DNA of 64,000 nucleotides from Gymnopilus junonius (GCA_015501075.1 JADNYJ010000163.1:21351-85350); one strand, 5' to 3'. Counted from the first letter of the stretch, positions 1-12,522 are shown. Numbers and translations are program-made. The notes: generated by a model from the sequence alone, not told the origin.

Positions 1-889
1 ACTACCAGCACGACCACATCCAGCAGTGATCAGCACTACCAATAGTAGTGTAAGCCTGTCTTCTCTTGAAGAGGGCGAGGTGGATGCTCGTTCCGAGGTG
101 GACCGGGAGAAGGCGAGGAGAAAGGAGAAAAAGAGAAAAAGACTCGAAGAACAAGAAGAAGAGGGTGAAGTTACAGAGCGTGAACGCAGGCCGCCACTAC
201 TCTTGAGTCTGCCTGCTGTGCCTTTGCTTGATGACGGGGTGGCTGCCGCTGCTGCCGCCCGTAGGTGCTAGAAGCAGTTCGGGCAATTACTATCGTGACC
301 ATCTCTATCCCCTGGCAACACCACCTACATCTACTGCTCTCACACCCCGCAGTGGGTCGATTATTCCGCTTCCTCTTTCTTCTTCAGCCATACTTGCCGC
401 TGAGAGAACTTGGCACTCCTCTCGTTCTCTCCTCGGGTTCCACCTCCAGCTTCAAGTTGGAGCTCAAGGCCTGGACCACCTGGACCTTCATCTATGCTGC
501 CAATGAAGCCAACAACGGGAAAGATTGGGATCAAGCATATGGAGCTGCTGTACAAGACTGTAGGAGATAATTGGGCTTGTCGGATGTGTTTGTACGTCTT
601 TACTCCTTTGCTTTTGTCTTATATATCTACTAACCTCCCCTTTTCCTTCTCTCATACCGTACAGGACAAGACGACAGGACCACGTCATGTCCGCCTCCTC
701 CTCCTCACGCTCCTCTGACGCATCTGGTTTTCTTCTGAGGACTGTGCCGACTGTGACGAGTTTCCCCACAAGTGCATCTGGGATGACCTGCTGAAGCATT
801 GTCAGCAGGAACACCCTGAGGCATGTCAGGACCTGGAGAAGCTGACGCCTGCGCAGGTTGAGGAGCGGAAGCAACGGATGGGGAAGTGA
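1..889 (+). pseudogene. Ser/Pro-rich protein with Cys/His C-terminus, left paralogue (partial, frame-broken)
   Basis: The gene enters from the left edge. An acidic, Lys/Arg/Glu-rich stretch (26-270) is followed by Ser/Pro-rich coding in changing frames. An exon ends in W-A-C-R-M-C-L at 590. A good intron (592-664, GTACGT donor, CTAAC branch site, ACAG acceptor) interrupts the Leu codon in phase 2. The last segment, W-D-D-L-x-x-H-C-x-x-E-H-P-x-A-C ending at the TGA at 887, is in a different frame. The paralogue at 2851-4433 has the same order, intron position and intron phase, so this is a real gene or relic. C-x2-C followed by H-C/H suggests a zinc-binding unit (inference). Function is unknown. 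At least two frame changes are needed, so it is a pseudogene or carries sequence errors. Confidence 0.5.
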
Positions 890-2850
890 GACTGTGGTTT
901 TGTCACAGGAGATGGTGAATCGGTGCTTTCTTATTCTTATTCTTTTCCGCTTTTTCAATTTTGGTTCTCTTTATTTTATATGCCTTCTTCGGCTTTCTTC
1001 TTTTAATCTCTCTCCTTTTTGCATTCATTCCATATGTTATGTCCTGGGATTGATATATTGGATATCTCTCACTTTTTTGGGGTAATTGGTACTATATTGT
1101 TCCTATACTGACTCCACTCCTCCATCCCATTGATTATCTGTTTGATTTCGGTTCTTGAATACTTTCCCTGTTTTCTGTGTCTTTCTTTGATCATTCCGTT
1201 TATGTACGCTATGTAATTATGGTTATATGTTATCGTGCTTTCAGTAGGTCGAACATCGTTATGCATTATTGTAATGCTGTATTACAATGGATCAGAATGA
1301 CTGCTACCCGGGTTCTCATTTCTTTTTGAGCAGAGATCATTTCAACGTCCCTCATATTTACAGACACAAAATCATTAAGAGCGTCTGGTAGTACGAGTTG
1401 AATGACCCAGCTTTCCTGAATGATGGAGATTCGTGCTAAACCTGAGTTCTGACTGCAGCTGATGATAGGGATGTGGGAAAGAGGCGTAGATTTGGGGCGG
1501 TGTGTGTGAAGACGCGCTGTTTATTTCAGCGCTTATCTGGCAACTGAATGGCTTCTCACCGGCATTTGCATCTTCTTTCCAGGAGGATGGCCTCTATGAA
1601 AGGTGTGTCAATTGATTTGTCAAAGCATTGCAATTTCGCTGCCTTTCGCCAATCCCAGGGTCTAAAATTGTGCATCATCAGCACATATATAATATCGACG
1701 TCGAATGATACTGTGCAATATTTGCTGCCAGACACCTTTCGAACATTCCACTGAAATTTCTTGTGAATCTCCTTGAGCCTTTTCGATTCAATTTTTCTTC
1801 ACTCGCGTCGTCCGGGGTCTTGAGAGAGTCTAATTATAGACCAACATTGTAGCTACGAAGTAAAATTAAAGTTTACACGTCCACGACTCACCCTCATTGT
1901 GTGTCCCAGTTACATAGGAATCCTCTGATTCCTTGGAACACAATATGGGTTTACAATGACGAGTTTGCACTGGCATTTCAATATCTACACAAATACTGTG
2001 TTCCCTGCTCTAGTAATCTTTAGAGTCGTTGAAAGTTGTAAGACCCTTTTTGAAAGATTTGCTATTCATTCGGTGTACGTAGGGAGTAACGATGAATCAA
2101 GATTGCAGAGGGACGGAGGAGTACTGAGGAGTCTAAAAATAGCGTGAGAACCCGCCATTGTCTCCGGGATTCCGAGTCGACTCGATAATTTCCACTTTTT
2201 GTTGAACCACCACCGTCCGTCTCTCGACTTGGAATCCAAAGCCTTAGAAATGGACTCTGCATCTCTACAGCCCAGCAGATATTTTTAATACAATAATGAA
2301 GCACCAAGTCATGATTCTCATGGGCTTCGACAGGTCAGCGACTGCTCTTTTGTTTCGCACCAATGGGGTACGGGTTTGCTTATTGTCTCTATTGTCTTGC
2401 TACATGGGTACCTAGAGGAACGCATCCCTCCGAGCCCACGTATGACCTAGTAATTATTGATTCCACCTCTAGCTTGACAGGTCTTCTTTGCGATTGTTCA
2501 GTGGCTCATACTAAAGGGACCCCTTTTACAGTCAATGATGGCTATTATTGTTGCTGCGCCCACACAACTTCAGAGTCCAAGCGTACAGGTTCCACCGTCG
2601 TCGCTCCTATTTCTCTGCCCTATCCTCCACTTTCTCAGAATTATTGCCTTCTCTGGATACTGGCTGGCTAGGCTAGAGTCGGCGATAGACATTACGCTCA
2701 ACGATTCCACCCTTTGTTCACTCTAATTCGTTGGGACGATACAATTCGCTTTTTAAAGCCACGGCTCTTTCAAACCCAGCGGTCTTGAATTCGGCTAGCA
2801 ACTCCACTGATCGAGATCGACTTTACTGAACATATTCGTACCTTTTGCCA
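890..2850. other. Intergenic, no gene recognised
   Basis: About 2 kb between the two tandem paralogues. It contains only short open frames without family features. The last 100 bp is probably the promoter of the gene starting at 2851. Confidence 0.4.
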
Positions 2851-4433
2851 ATGAGCCAGTCATCGAAGAGGCCGACTGCAATGAGCCAGGTAAGCTTTTG
2901 CACTGTTTTTTTTTATTTTCTCCACTTCAATTTACATCCTGCACCAGAAGGCGATGCCTACCACCCCCGGAAATAGGACGATACTTCCCCATCCTGCTCA
3001 TCATCTCCGTCAGTCCAGACTCCATAACACATTGCTGCGACCCCGCGAGACGTGTACCGCTCTTTGATTCCGATACGTGCTCATGTTGCAGCAGGGGCAG
3101 CACCAGTGACACCGACTAATGTCGCTCCCCATATCAACAATTTACCTCTCCAACAACGTCAACAGCGTCCGCCGCGTCCTCCACGTCAGCGGCTTGTGGT
3201 TCCTCCTATCCCAGCTGCCACTACAAATCCGACGCGCCATCCCCCAACTTTGTCGCTCTCCGGGTCCCAGACTGTCATCCAAACCGTAGAATCAGCATTC
3301 ACAGTTTATGGCGAACGTCTTCAGGCAGATTTACGTGACTTCCGCGCATTGTGCACGACGCTGGTGGTGAAGGAATATCAGGACAAGCAGAGGTGGCATT
3401 CGCTTTGTATGAAGATGATGAGGGAGAGAGATGTCGAGAAGCAGAAAGTTCTGGCACTTGCTTGTTCTTTGAAGTCGTCTTCGGCTTCCCATGATTTGAG
3501 CAAAGGCATTGGGAACGTGCTGTCGAATGCGACAGCAGATGAGGCGACTCCTGCTGTGTCGCCTCCGGAGTCTCCTAGAGGATCTAAGAGGACCAGAGAG
3601 GACGTCAATGGTGCTTCTCAAGAGCAACCGACTAGCTTTCTTTTGGAACGTGTTGGTGTTACCACCCTTCCTATCCTTGACACTCTTCCACGTCCGACGT
3701 GTACCATCAATACGACAGCTTCGCCAGTCCACTCTCCACCTGGAAGTCCATATGCACCGCCTTCTCCGCTTCCCGTTCCCCCTCTCTCGGGCTCAACAGA
3801 CACAAATGCCTCTATCCCACCCATGTCTGCTTCGTCTTGTGGAGAAATGATGTCGCCTGTCAGTCCACGACACGCCTCTAGAAGCGCCAGCCCTTATTCG
3901 CCTTATTCAGTTTCTTCCTCAAACTCGTCGCCATCCCTCCCGTCACCCCAAAATCTCTACGAAGAATTGGCTCCACCTATGAAGAGGCGCAAGTCTTGCG
4001 AGTCGGGCTTACCTCAGTTGGAAGTAGCGACCGTGGCTTCACCGCAAGAGGAAGATATCAAGCCTGTTACGTCGCCTGTTGGCATTAGATCTGCGTTGAA
4101 GACCAAGGAAATGAACATCCATTTACCTGGGGAGTTTCTTCACGTCGATCTCATGTACCTGCCCAAGAATGATATGCTTGTATGTCGGGCTTGTCTGTAA
4201 GTAGCCTTGGTTTAACTGCTACTTGGTTAATGACTCATTTGCATTTACAGCCTCAAATCAGAAAAGCAATCTCCACCTCCTGGCAGTCCTATCGTCTGCA
4301 AGTCTTTCCCCACTAACGCTCCTGGGACGACCTCCGGGACCATTGTCTACGTGAGCATCCGGACGCATGTACGGATGTGGCGAGGTTACATCCTGCGGAG
4401 GTGTTTGAACTGAGGAGAAGATTAAACATGTAG
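2851..4433 (+). pseudogene. Ser/Pro-rich protein with Cys/His C-terminus, right paralogue
   Basis: A 13-codon first exon (2851-2889) ends at a GTAAGC donor with its acceptor at 2947. After a disturbed stretch, one long frame runs from about 3052 to 4199: a Pro/Arg-rich start, a predicted helical segment (about 3270-3470, rich in Lys/Glu/Arg and probably coiled-coil), then Ser/Pro-rich low complexity. It ends in V-C-R-A-C-L, where a phase-2 intron (GTAAGT, about 4200-4250) sits exactly as in the left paralogue. The conserved tail W-D-D-L-x-x-H-C-x-x-E-H-P-x-A-C ends at TAG 4431 but lies one frame away from the exon reading through the acceptor. Two frame breaks (about 2960-3050 and about 4315) therefore interrupt it. 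Ser/Pro-rich composition plus a Cys/His end would suit a nuclear protein, but function is unknown. Confidence 0.55.
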
Positions 4434-4772
4434 GGTTTTCTTCTTTTCATGTGCTTCGATCGGTTTTCCTCTCTATTTTTCTTTTCTACTTTTTGGGTCT
4501 TGTTTCTGATGGCTTGTTCAAGTCGTCTCTGTAGAATATCTAACTCGTATCCGCTAGGTACCATTTCACGTAGTATATCCTAATCCCCTATACCAACGCA
4601 TCTGTAGCATCTTCAAATATCTTCTCACTTATCCCTTCATACATCTATATGTATCAAACTTATGCTCATGAAAATATATGATTTTTCTTATGCTTTTCCC
4701 CATTCGATGTTGGTTTGAGGCTCCATTAATTAACGCTATGGAAATGCAAAACAGTGTTTTCTAATCCACGCT
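4434..4772. other. Convergent intergenic spacer
   Basis: AT-rich spacer between the 3' ends of the Ser/Pro-rich gene and the minus-strand phosphotransferase. No coding signal is seen. Confidence 0.4.
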
Positions 4773-5661
4773 TTAAAAGTTTCCATCATTGGCCTCTAAG
4801 AACAAATATTCTACCTCTAGTTCTTCTGCGTATGTTTCGCCAAAAACATTCCTAATCGCCTGCTTCCAACGATCCTCAATCTTGAAAGTTATCGCACCAG
4901 TATATTCCCAATACTCAGGGAACCAACCAGAGCATTCAAAGTCGACAAGGCCAGATAATCTTCCGTCCTGAATGAGGAAATTGTGCATCGCCAAATCACC
5001 ATGAGTGAAGCAGAGTCTGTGGTTCTTGTTAAAGAGTTTCGCAGGGGCGACGCGCCGAAATTCCTCGTAGACATCGCTGCCTTCGCCTTCGGGACACTGA
5101 GTTACCAGGAATCGATGAAACGCGGCAATGTTTGGCCAAGGTCCGACGAGATGCTTTATATCTATGCGTCTCTGGAGATTGGACGTCTGCAGAAAGCTAC
5201 CGACGACGTCTGTTGCTGGTGCCAGGGACCTTAACTGTCGAATCCAATCGCGCATGTCAGCTTCCAAGAAGCGCCAAGCAGTTCGTCAAATTGGCCAACA
5301 GCAGCATCAGTATCTGCGGGTATACCAGGTACACGCGTCATTAAAACGAAGAGATCGTTTCCCTCGTACACGACGTCCAAGATCCTTGGCACAGGGATTG
5401 TGGTGTTAACAGAGACAAAGACCGTAGCGAGAACTTCAGGAAGAGCGATTCGGCCACCAAATTTACAATACAGATTGAAAGGTAGGCGCTGTTTTCCCTG
5501 TCCTCCATCTAACTGTTCCCCGGGCCAGATTTTTCCGCCGACAAACCTAAGTAGGCGATAAATAGATAATCTGAAGGAATTAGGAATAGAACGCCAGAGT
5601 TTCCCAACCAAGGTGGTGCTTTGTAGTGGTCATTGGGGGACAATAGGGAGCTGAATTGCAT
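4773..5661 (-). pseudogene. Aminoglycoside phosphotransferase (APH)-fold protein, two frame breaks
   Basis: Single-exon protein of about 296 aa with the APH/choline-kinase fold common in fungi. The catalytic Brenner motif H-G-D-L-x4-N-F-L and the following V-D-F-E metal-binding loop lie near 4910-4990, followed by the family's G-x-x-P-x-Y-W-E. The N-terminal lobe has the expected V-P-x-P-x-I-L-D and L-F-V-L-M-T-R-V-P-G pieces. The best ATG is at 5661 (M-Q-F-S-S-L-L-S-P). From there the frame changes once at about 5608 (at a GGGAAA run) and again at about 5245. The span of 889 nt is two short of a multiple of three, as expected for two one-base deletions. Substrate is unknown. Either a young pseudogene or a gene with two sequencing indels; the family assignment is firm. 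Confidence 0.75.
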
Positions 5662-6687
5662 GTATATGTGCGTTCACTGATTCACTTTGTAACCTGAAAC
5701 TGTAAATCAGAAGGAAAATGGGGTAGGTATGGGGAGAGGGCCTTACACTATCATATTATGCGTTAGAAAAGTAAGACTGGACAAAAAATACATTTGGGAA
5801 TCGGCAGCATCGAGAGATTACGGATCATTGATCAAAGCATCATCTGACTCGTAAGCACATACTTATACGAATGTATACGAAATCAAATTGAAATTTAAAA
5901 AGAATCGAAATGGTTCTTTTTCTCTGCCAATACGTTTCGTAAGAGCCGTGGTATTGACGCAACACAGTTCTATCTCTCAACTCTCAAATCTGAGGCTGGG
6001 CCTGCCTAGCTTACTTGTCTCGTCGACCTTCCACTGTTCCAGGTAGATAAATATACAAGGTGGGCTTTTTGAAGGCGAAAGCTCGGTTTTGACCTGTCGT
6101 AGACTGAATCACTGTCGTTGTCAGCCTGTTTTCGCTTGATGCTTAAATTGGTTCTGGACTATTGTCAAATCGCTCAAATGACAATGCTTGCCTCGGTCCG
6201 TCTTCTCTGAAGTTCTCCATTGCTTGGCAGGAACACTTCCAAGACTATCTGAACTTCGAAATCAACTTGAAATTATCGTGTTTGTCCAGGCATGTTCCCT
6301 TGTATGAAAATTGATGCTTATCGGGTTCTAGAAATGCGTCCTAACTTCCTGTGTTACGTTACAGAGGCCTTTTTTGACTCGAGTTGCTGCAGTTGCTGGT
6401 TTCCTCTAATGACTGTGGAAGTGGTACCCTTCTAGCTTGCGTGAGTTGACCTAAAAGATGTACAGTGGGTTGATCGTTTACATGCCAAGCTTCACTTTGC
6501 GTTACGTCAAATGGGTTGGATGCTAGTGCGGCGAAGGTCTCCTTCCAACTCATGGACCACGTCAACGATCAAGCAGCCCTTTGTTCTAGTAGATCCGATG
6601 TCACTTTGACAGTACACCTGTTGTTCGTTCCTTTCTGCGCTTTTCTTTATAACAGACTGGGAAGAGCGTTCTGCTCACCGTACGCAG
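5662..6687. other. Intergenic, divergent promoter region
   Basis: About 1 kb between the phosphotransferase (minus) and the WSC gene (plus). No conserved coding or RNA signal is seen; it must contain both promoters. Confidence 0.35.
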
Positions 6688-8468
6688 ATGACGCTGAACT
6701 GCTTACTTATTGGCATTATTGGGGTTTCCCTTGTAAGCATTGATAGCTTTGATTCATGCTATAGTCATTTATTCTTCAACACTTATAGCTTTCTGCGAAG
6801 GCCTCTCCAATGATTGATGCTCGACAAGCTAGTCTTCCTTCTGGGTGGTCTGCCGTTGGTTGCTACAGGTACTCCCTTTCCTATTCCATTGGCTGAGAGA
6901 ATTTATGAAATATCCTTTGATCAGCGATAGTACTGCTTCACGAACCCTTCGCGTCGCGTCTTACACCGACGTGACTGGAATGACAATCGAGTCCTGCCTT
7001 GCGTTCTGCACTCCAGCAGGCTATAAATACGCAGGAGTCGAATTTTCTCGCGTACGTCAAGCATTTCCTTTTTTTTGGGAGTTAAGAAGTATATTTGATT
7101 AATCCTATCATGATTAGGAATGCTGTAAGTGGTTTTATTTTTATGCCTTTCTTTCGTAACTTACTTCCAATTTTGATTTCCAGATTGTGATAATGTGATA
7201 CAATCTCCAGGAGCACCCATTTCTTCCAATTCTTGTAATATGGCTTGCACTGGCGATGCCGACGAGATTTGTGGTGGTTCTGGAGCCATCAATGTCTTCC
7301 AAAGGTTATTGCAATCATCTATTTTTCCAAAATCGATTTCATGAAGTTTACCCATTAGTTCTGCAACTACTACAACCACTCCTCCGCTACCACGACGACA
7401 GCAATCCCTGTGTCTACCCCAACTATTGTTCAGCAAACGGCACGTTCCAATATACAGGGTGCTATCAGTATGTATCCAAATATGCAACATACTTTTGTGT
7501 GATGATGTTCGATAGAGATGGTGTTAGTGGGCTTCCAAGATCATTGACTCACCAGTTGTCAATTTCGGGAGGTGTGACTGTCGAAAGTTGTACTGCTGCT
7601 TGCAAAGCTGCAGGATATACGCTCGCTGGTCTAGAATTTGCACAAGAGTGTTGGTGTGACTCCTACTTGCCCCTAGCTACACTTTCGCCCGATTCAGATT
7701 GCAATATGGTTTGCTTGGCCAACAGTGCTGAACTATGTGGGGCGGGCAATCGCCTTGCTGTATACGTCGATACTACCGCGCCGCCTCTGGACCTTAATAC
7801 GTGTCTAAACTCCGTACAACTCCAAGCTATCAGCCCTCCGATATTCAATTTTGACCTTGAGGGGCGATATATTCCTGCGTTCCCAGGTGCACCTGTCAGC
7901 GTCCCGGGTCTATTGGCGAATTGGCCAAAGCAGGGAGATTCAAACCTACAGATTCTGGCGGTAAGCCTTTCCTTCCTTTTTGTGCTTCTCCAATAGAGAT
8001 GGCTGACGGGCAATGAATGATATCCATAGGCGAGGTCTTCCACCCAACCTCACACGTACAGTATAAGCAGCAGCGGTTCTTTGAACGAGTTCACGGCCAA
8101 TCCCTTCCCAGGCTATGAACAGGGTTCTTGGGCATTGGAACCTATCCCTGGAACCATTTTCGAGTTCGAAGTAAACCTCTTTGGTGTGCCAAGTACCGCC
8201 ATTGGATCTCACTTCTGCGCTCAGGTGAGAGGAGCAGGGATAACTTGGTTCCCAAGAAATTATACTAATGTTTCTTTATACAAAAATTCGTTCCCATCTT
8301 CAGCCTAACTTCTTGTCCGCCTCGACGTATATCGGACCACCCCTTCTGAGCGTCAACCATCAATCTGCGGTATGGGCATTTTGTGGTGCAGGTTTGACGT
8401 TCCAGCCTAACGCCACGAACTTTCCATGTTCGGAAATCATACTTGCTATGACCCCGCCTGTCGTCTGA
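6688..8468 (+). pseudogene. Secreted protein with two WSC domains (9 exons, linker frame breaks)
   Basis: Exons by splice signals: 6688-6732, 6789-6868, 6925-7051, 7118-7124, 7184-7304, 7359-7467, 7516-7960, 8030-8224, 8304-8468. Exon 1 encodes a signal peptide. WSC domain 1 starts at G-W-S-A-V-G-C-Y and carries the hallmark E-C-Y-C-D, created only by joining a 7-nt exon. A Thr-rich linker follows, then WSC domain 2 (Y-T-G-C-Y-Q ... E-C-W-C-D ... C-N-M-V-C ... E-L-C-G-A-G). A C-terminal domain of about 180 aa is unrecognised. WSC domains bind carbohydrate and occur in wall sensors and secreted enzymes. The coding sum (1294 nt) is two short of a multiple of three, and two one-base frame changes map to the linker exon at about 7384 and about 7435; the rest is clean. 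Confidence 0.75.
7118..7124 (+). other. 7-nt microexon of the WSC gene
   Basis: GAATGCT is bounded by a TTAG acceptor (7114-7117) and a GTAAGT donor (7125-7130). It adds Glu-Cys and the first base of Tyr, completing the invariant E-C-Y-C motif of WSC domain 1 in frame. Removing it shifts the frame and destroys the motif. Confidence 0.85.
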
Positions 8469-8749
8469 ATGGGTGGTGATATTATTATTACCCACAAGTT
8501 CAAGTAGTCCTATGATCCATGGTACAGGTTAATGGTCATGTCCCAGAAATAGTAGTAAAACTCTTCATGGCTGGAATCGAACATAATCGTACTGCATTCA
8601 CAAGTCTTCTGAATGTTGGCTTCTTGAGTTTGACCAACTCGTCCGGATCTCTATCGAGCCATATACATACATGAACAATAAATAAAATGTGTGCATGTAA
8701 CATATTGCCGTTGCTATTCTACCTCTTCTTTCTGCACAGCCCAGTTAAA

Positions 8750-9910
8750 CTACAGCGTCAAAGAAGCCCAGAATGCCAGAGCTGCAAAGGAAGAACTTTT
8801 CATATTTAGGGACGCGTTTACAGTACTAGCAGATGTCTTTGCTCCAGAGGAATTCGAAGAAGAATTTGATTTTGCGGGAAGGAAAGAACGCTTGAAGAAA
8901 AAAATAGTTAGCTTTTATAAAGCCAAGAACATGCTCTCGACATACCTGTCAATGATATGAAGAACCCCATTGGCAATAATGACATTCGCAACGACGACAT
9001 TAGCCTGGTTGACCATAACTGAATTGAGTGTACCAGACACCGTAATATTCACATCGTCACCCTCGAGGGTGGGAAGGTTCATGGTAGACAGACGACTACT
9101 ATACTCGACAGCGGGTACGACGTGATACTTCAGGACCGACTCGAGTTGGGAGGAGGTCAGGTTTTTGACAGAGCTGGCGGAGAGTGCATCATTGGTAGGT
9201 GCGAAGATTGTGATATTAGGCGTCGTATCGATGGTTGGCCATAGTCCAGCAGACGTTATAGCTGAAGCGAATGCTGTTGGGTTGGTGAAGGAGTTTACAA
9301 TGGTTAGGTTGGTTGAGGCCATGACGGACACGGTGGGTGGGATCATAAGGACGGTGTCAATAATATGAATAACGCCACCATCGAAGGTCAAGTCCTGGTA
9401 AATAAATTCACAATTCAGACTGATTAATTCATAAGTAGATGATACTTGAACAGGAACCTACGGCTGTGGTTATAAATGATGGGGTCCTGAGCCCGCTGAA
9501 GATAGTAACGCCACCACCCTGGCCAGCAGCGAATTCGACTACCTGTCCACCTGTAACATTCGTGAACGAGCTATTCGTAAGAAGGGTGCTGGGGAACACC
9601 GGCGTTAAGGTGATCGCGTTAGACTTGAAGGCGCCGTTGACGACATGGTACTGTAGCAGAGCAGTCAAGGCACCAGGCGTTGCGACTGCTTGAGTACCTG
9701 CTGAAGAATTGAGGAACTTCATAACAGCATCGTTGCTGGGTGCCAGGAGGGTAACGTTCTTCGCGTTATTCAAAGTGCTGACGAGAGGTGCCTGCGTGTT
9801 TACAAGTGTCACTAGGCTGCTCAGTTGACTGTGAGCTCCCAGGACGCTGGTGAGTGATTGCGCTGAAGCGAGGCAGCAAGAGTAAGGGAAAAAATAGTCG
9901 TGAAGAGCAT
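8750..9910 (-). pseudogene. Fasciclin (FAS1) two-domain secreted protein, copy 1 (frame-broken)
   Basis: Three exons: 9910-9462, 9394-8946, 8890-8750, with introns at the same positions as in copy 2. A signal peptide starting M-L-F-T-T-I-F precedes FAS1 domain 1 (L-L-A-P-S-N-D-A; L-L-Q-Y-H-V-V). Exon 2 holds FAS1 domain 2 (I-T-I-F-A-P-T-N-D-A; L-K-Y-H-V-V; N-G-V-L-H-I-I-D). Exon 3 encodes a Ser-rich stretch and a hydrophobic end typical of GPI-anchored proteins. Fungal FAS1 proteins are cell-surface adhesion-type proteins. Two frame changes are needed, in the signal peptide (about 9868) and near the start of exon 3 (about 8875). The coding sum of 1039 nt is two short of a multiple of three, fitting two one-base deletions. 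Confidence 0.8.
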
Positions 9911-10261
9911 TAGAAGGAAAAGAAGCGTAGGACGAGAATAAGTGGTCGATAGGTTGAGATATGAGGCAGTGAGGTAAACATATTTGTGCATCAGTTGATT
10001 CGAATAATTTTGGGCTTGGCAGCATCAAAAATATGGTTTAAAAATAGAACAATGAACTGCATAATAGATGGTCGTCACCCTCGATTTCGAACGTTCGAGC
10101 TGTATATACGTAAGTAGCGGTATCTTTGATTAGATTAGCATTAGCGTAGTTTTGAGTCTAACCAATCTCCTCTTTACTCCAATTTCTAATGAACTAGTAT
10201 TATTCTACTTCCCTGTTACTCTACACTTTCCTCCTGAGTGGCTCAATTATAGCGAATTCAA
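9911..10261. other. Spacer between tandem FAS1 genes
   Basis: Contains the promoter of FAS1 copy 1 and the 3' end of copy 2. No further feature seen. Confidence 0.35.
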
Positions 10262-11398
10262 CTACAACAGTAAAGAACCCATAAATACAATGGCAGCCAA
10301 AGAAGCACCCCTCGCGTTCAGAGACATGTTCATGATACCAGCAGCCGACGAATTAGCCGACGAGGCAGTCGAAGAAGAACTTGAAGCATTTGATCCTGAA
10401 CTTGAAGGGACGGAGAGGACGCTTAAAGATAAACAACGAATTGTTAGCTCTGATTCACAGGAAGGCATAGCCCTGCGTACCTATCGAGAACATGAACAAC
10501 ACCATTCGCAACAATGACATCCGCAAGAACAACATTAGCCTTGTTAACCATTACCGAACTTCCAGACACCATAATAGCCACATTGGCGCCCTCGACGGTG
10601 GGGAGGTTCATGGTTGACAGACGGCTACTGTACCCAGAGCGGGCACGACGTGATACTCCAAGACCGACGCGAGTTGGGAAGTGGAAAGGCCGCTGACCGT
10701 GCTGGCGATGGCAGAGAACGCGGCGTTGGTAGGCGCGAAGACGGTGATGTTGGGAGTGGTGTTGATAGTCGTCAATAATCCAGCGGACATTACAGCTGAG
10801 GCGAGTGAGGTGAGATTATTGGCCGTGGCAGTGTCGGAAACGGAAGGTGGGATCGTGAGCACGGTGTCGATGATATGAATAACACCACCGTCGAAAGTAA
10901 TGTCCTAGGTTATGGGTTTAATTTTTGATCCACGATTCTTGAATGAGAACGTACAGGTACGACAACGGACGATTTGGCTCTGAGTCCACTGAAGATATCA
11001 ACGCCTCCACCCTGCTCGGCAACAGCTTCGACGACTTGGCCGCCTGTAACATTTGTGAAAGACGAGTTGGTAAGGAGGGTGCTGGCAAACACCGGTGTCG
11101 TGGTAAATGCTGTGGATTTGAAGGCACCATTGACGACATGGTATTCCAACAGAGCAGCTACCGTGCCAGAGTCTGCGGCTGCACCAGCTGGTGAGTTGAG
11201 GAAGGTCATAATAGCATCGTTATGAGGCGCCAGGAGGGTAATGTTCGTCGCGCTAGTCAAAGCACTGACGACGGCTGGCTGACTGTTTAAAAGAGTGACG
11301 AGGTTGCTTAGTTGAGTCTGATTCTGCAGGACGCTGACGATGGATTGTGCTGAAGCTGAGGCGGCCAGAACAAGAGGAAGAATAGATTTAGTGTACAT
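10262..11398 (-). pseudogene. Fasciclin (FAS1) two-domain secreted protein, copy 2 (one frame break)
   Basis: Three exons: 11398-10955, 10904-10481, 10421-10262. The signal peptide M-Y-T-K-S-I-L-P-L-V-L-A-A-S-A-S-A leads into FAS1 domain 1 (L-L-A-P-H-N-D-A; L-L-E-Y-H-V-V). Exon 2 has domain 2 (I-T-V-F-A-P-T-N-A-A; L-E-Y-H-V-V; V-V-H-V-L-D). Exon 3 is a Ser/Ala-rich stalk ending in a hydrophobic tail, consistent with a GPI-anchor signal. It is a tandem paralogue of the gene at 8750-9910. One base appears missing in the GGG at about 10630, just after Y-H-V-V-P-A-L; the sum of 1028 nt is one short of a multiple of three. Otherwise a typical 342-aa FAS1 surface protein. Confidence 0.82.
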
Positions 11399-12522
11399 AG
11401 TGGAAAAGAAAAGAAAGGTCGTGTGGGAGAACGAAAAAAAAGGACCACGATCGACGCGGTTGTGGAGGTTGGAGAAAGAAGGCGAAGGAAAAGATAATGC
11501 GACAAGGTAAACTTGAAGACCTTTTTATACGAAATCATCATGCATTCGTGAGGTTTACTATCCGCAGTCACAGTTTTCAATCGAAGGTTGAGTTGAAAGG
11601 ATTGAACAATTCTTAGCTACATCAAAAAATCGTTCAAAAATAGTGAGCAACAACACGGATATAAACATCTCTTTATATTGACATGAATGTGCCGTGATAA
11701 CTGAATGGGTAATTCAGGCACTTATTCATAAAAATTTCGTAAAATCCTTACCATTTCACTTAATGTCTAAGCGTTGTGGTCAAATAAACCTATGATACTA
11801 AAGTGACAGAGGGAGCCAGTATAGTACGTAGTTGCGATGGCCATATGTATCATCTGAACTTATTTCCCTCGACAGTCCAACGTAGGAGTTGAGAAGAACG
11901 AAGCCCACATCCTAATGCACATAAGTCCTACATATCAGTCAGAAGGTGTTGATGGAGGGGCTGCTTACCCCGAGGCGACGCGCCAATGCTGTGAATGAGC
12001 ATCATATCGGTCGCGGCTGGATAACAGTTCTCATGACGCTGTCCATGACTGAGCGAAAACCCTCCAACTAAAATAGGCCTCGCCGACAAATGCCCACGAG
12101 GAGAACGCGATGAGTTGCCGTTCGTCAGGCCAACTGTTTTCATGGCAATACTAACTGTGTGTAGCAGGGAAATAGAGTGTAGTCCGGGAGTGACATCATA
12201 GATGCTATCAGTGGCAGTGCTTCCAAGAAGAAATGCCGATTCGATAACGATATTTACACGAAGGCTCGTATCCCATTGGTGGAAATTTGACAAGGTGGAA
12301 TATTTTCAAAGATGAAAAATGATGTTGGTATGTCGCTCAAGGGCCGAGCTTGAGCTTACATGTAAACTGCCGAAGGATGGATGGTCTAGACCGTCCATTC
12401 ACGATTAGATTAGATCAATAAGGTCACCTGACCATTAATTCACAAACAAACGATCCCTTCCAAATTGAATTGAATCCTACTGAACTTTGATTTCAAACTT
12501 ATACCTCTTTCTTCCGGATACC
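11399..12522. other. Intergenic between FAS1 copy 2 and NF-YC
   Basis: About 1.1 kb carrying the two divergent promoters. A minus-strand open frame at 11928-12293 shows no family motif and is not called. Confidence 0.35.

Noticed and set aside
11928..12293. 121-codon minus-strand open frame upstream of NF-YC
   Set aside because: No family motif, no splice partner, composition like intergenic DNA.
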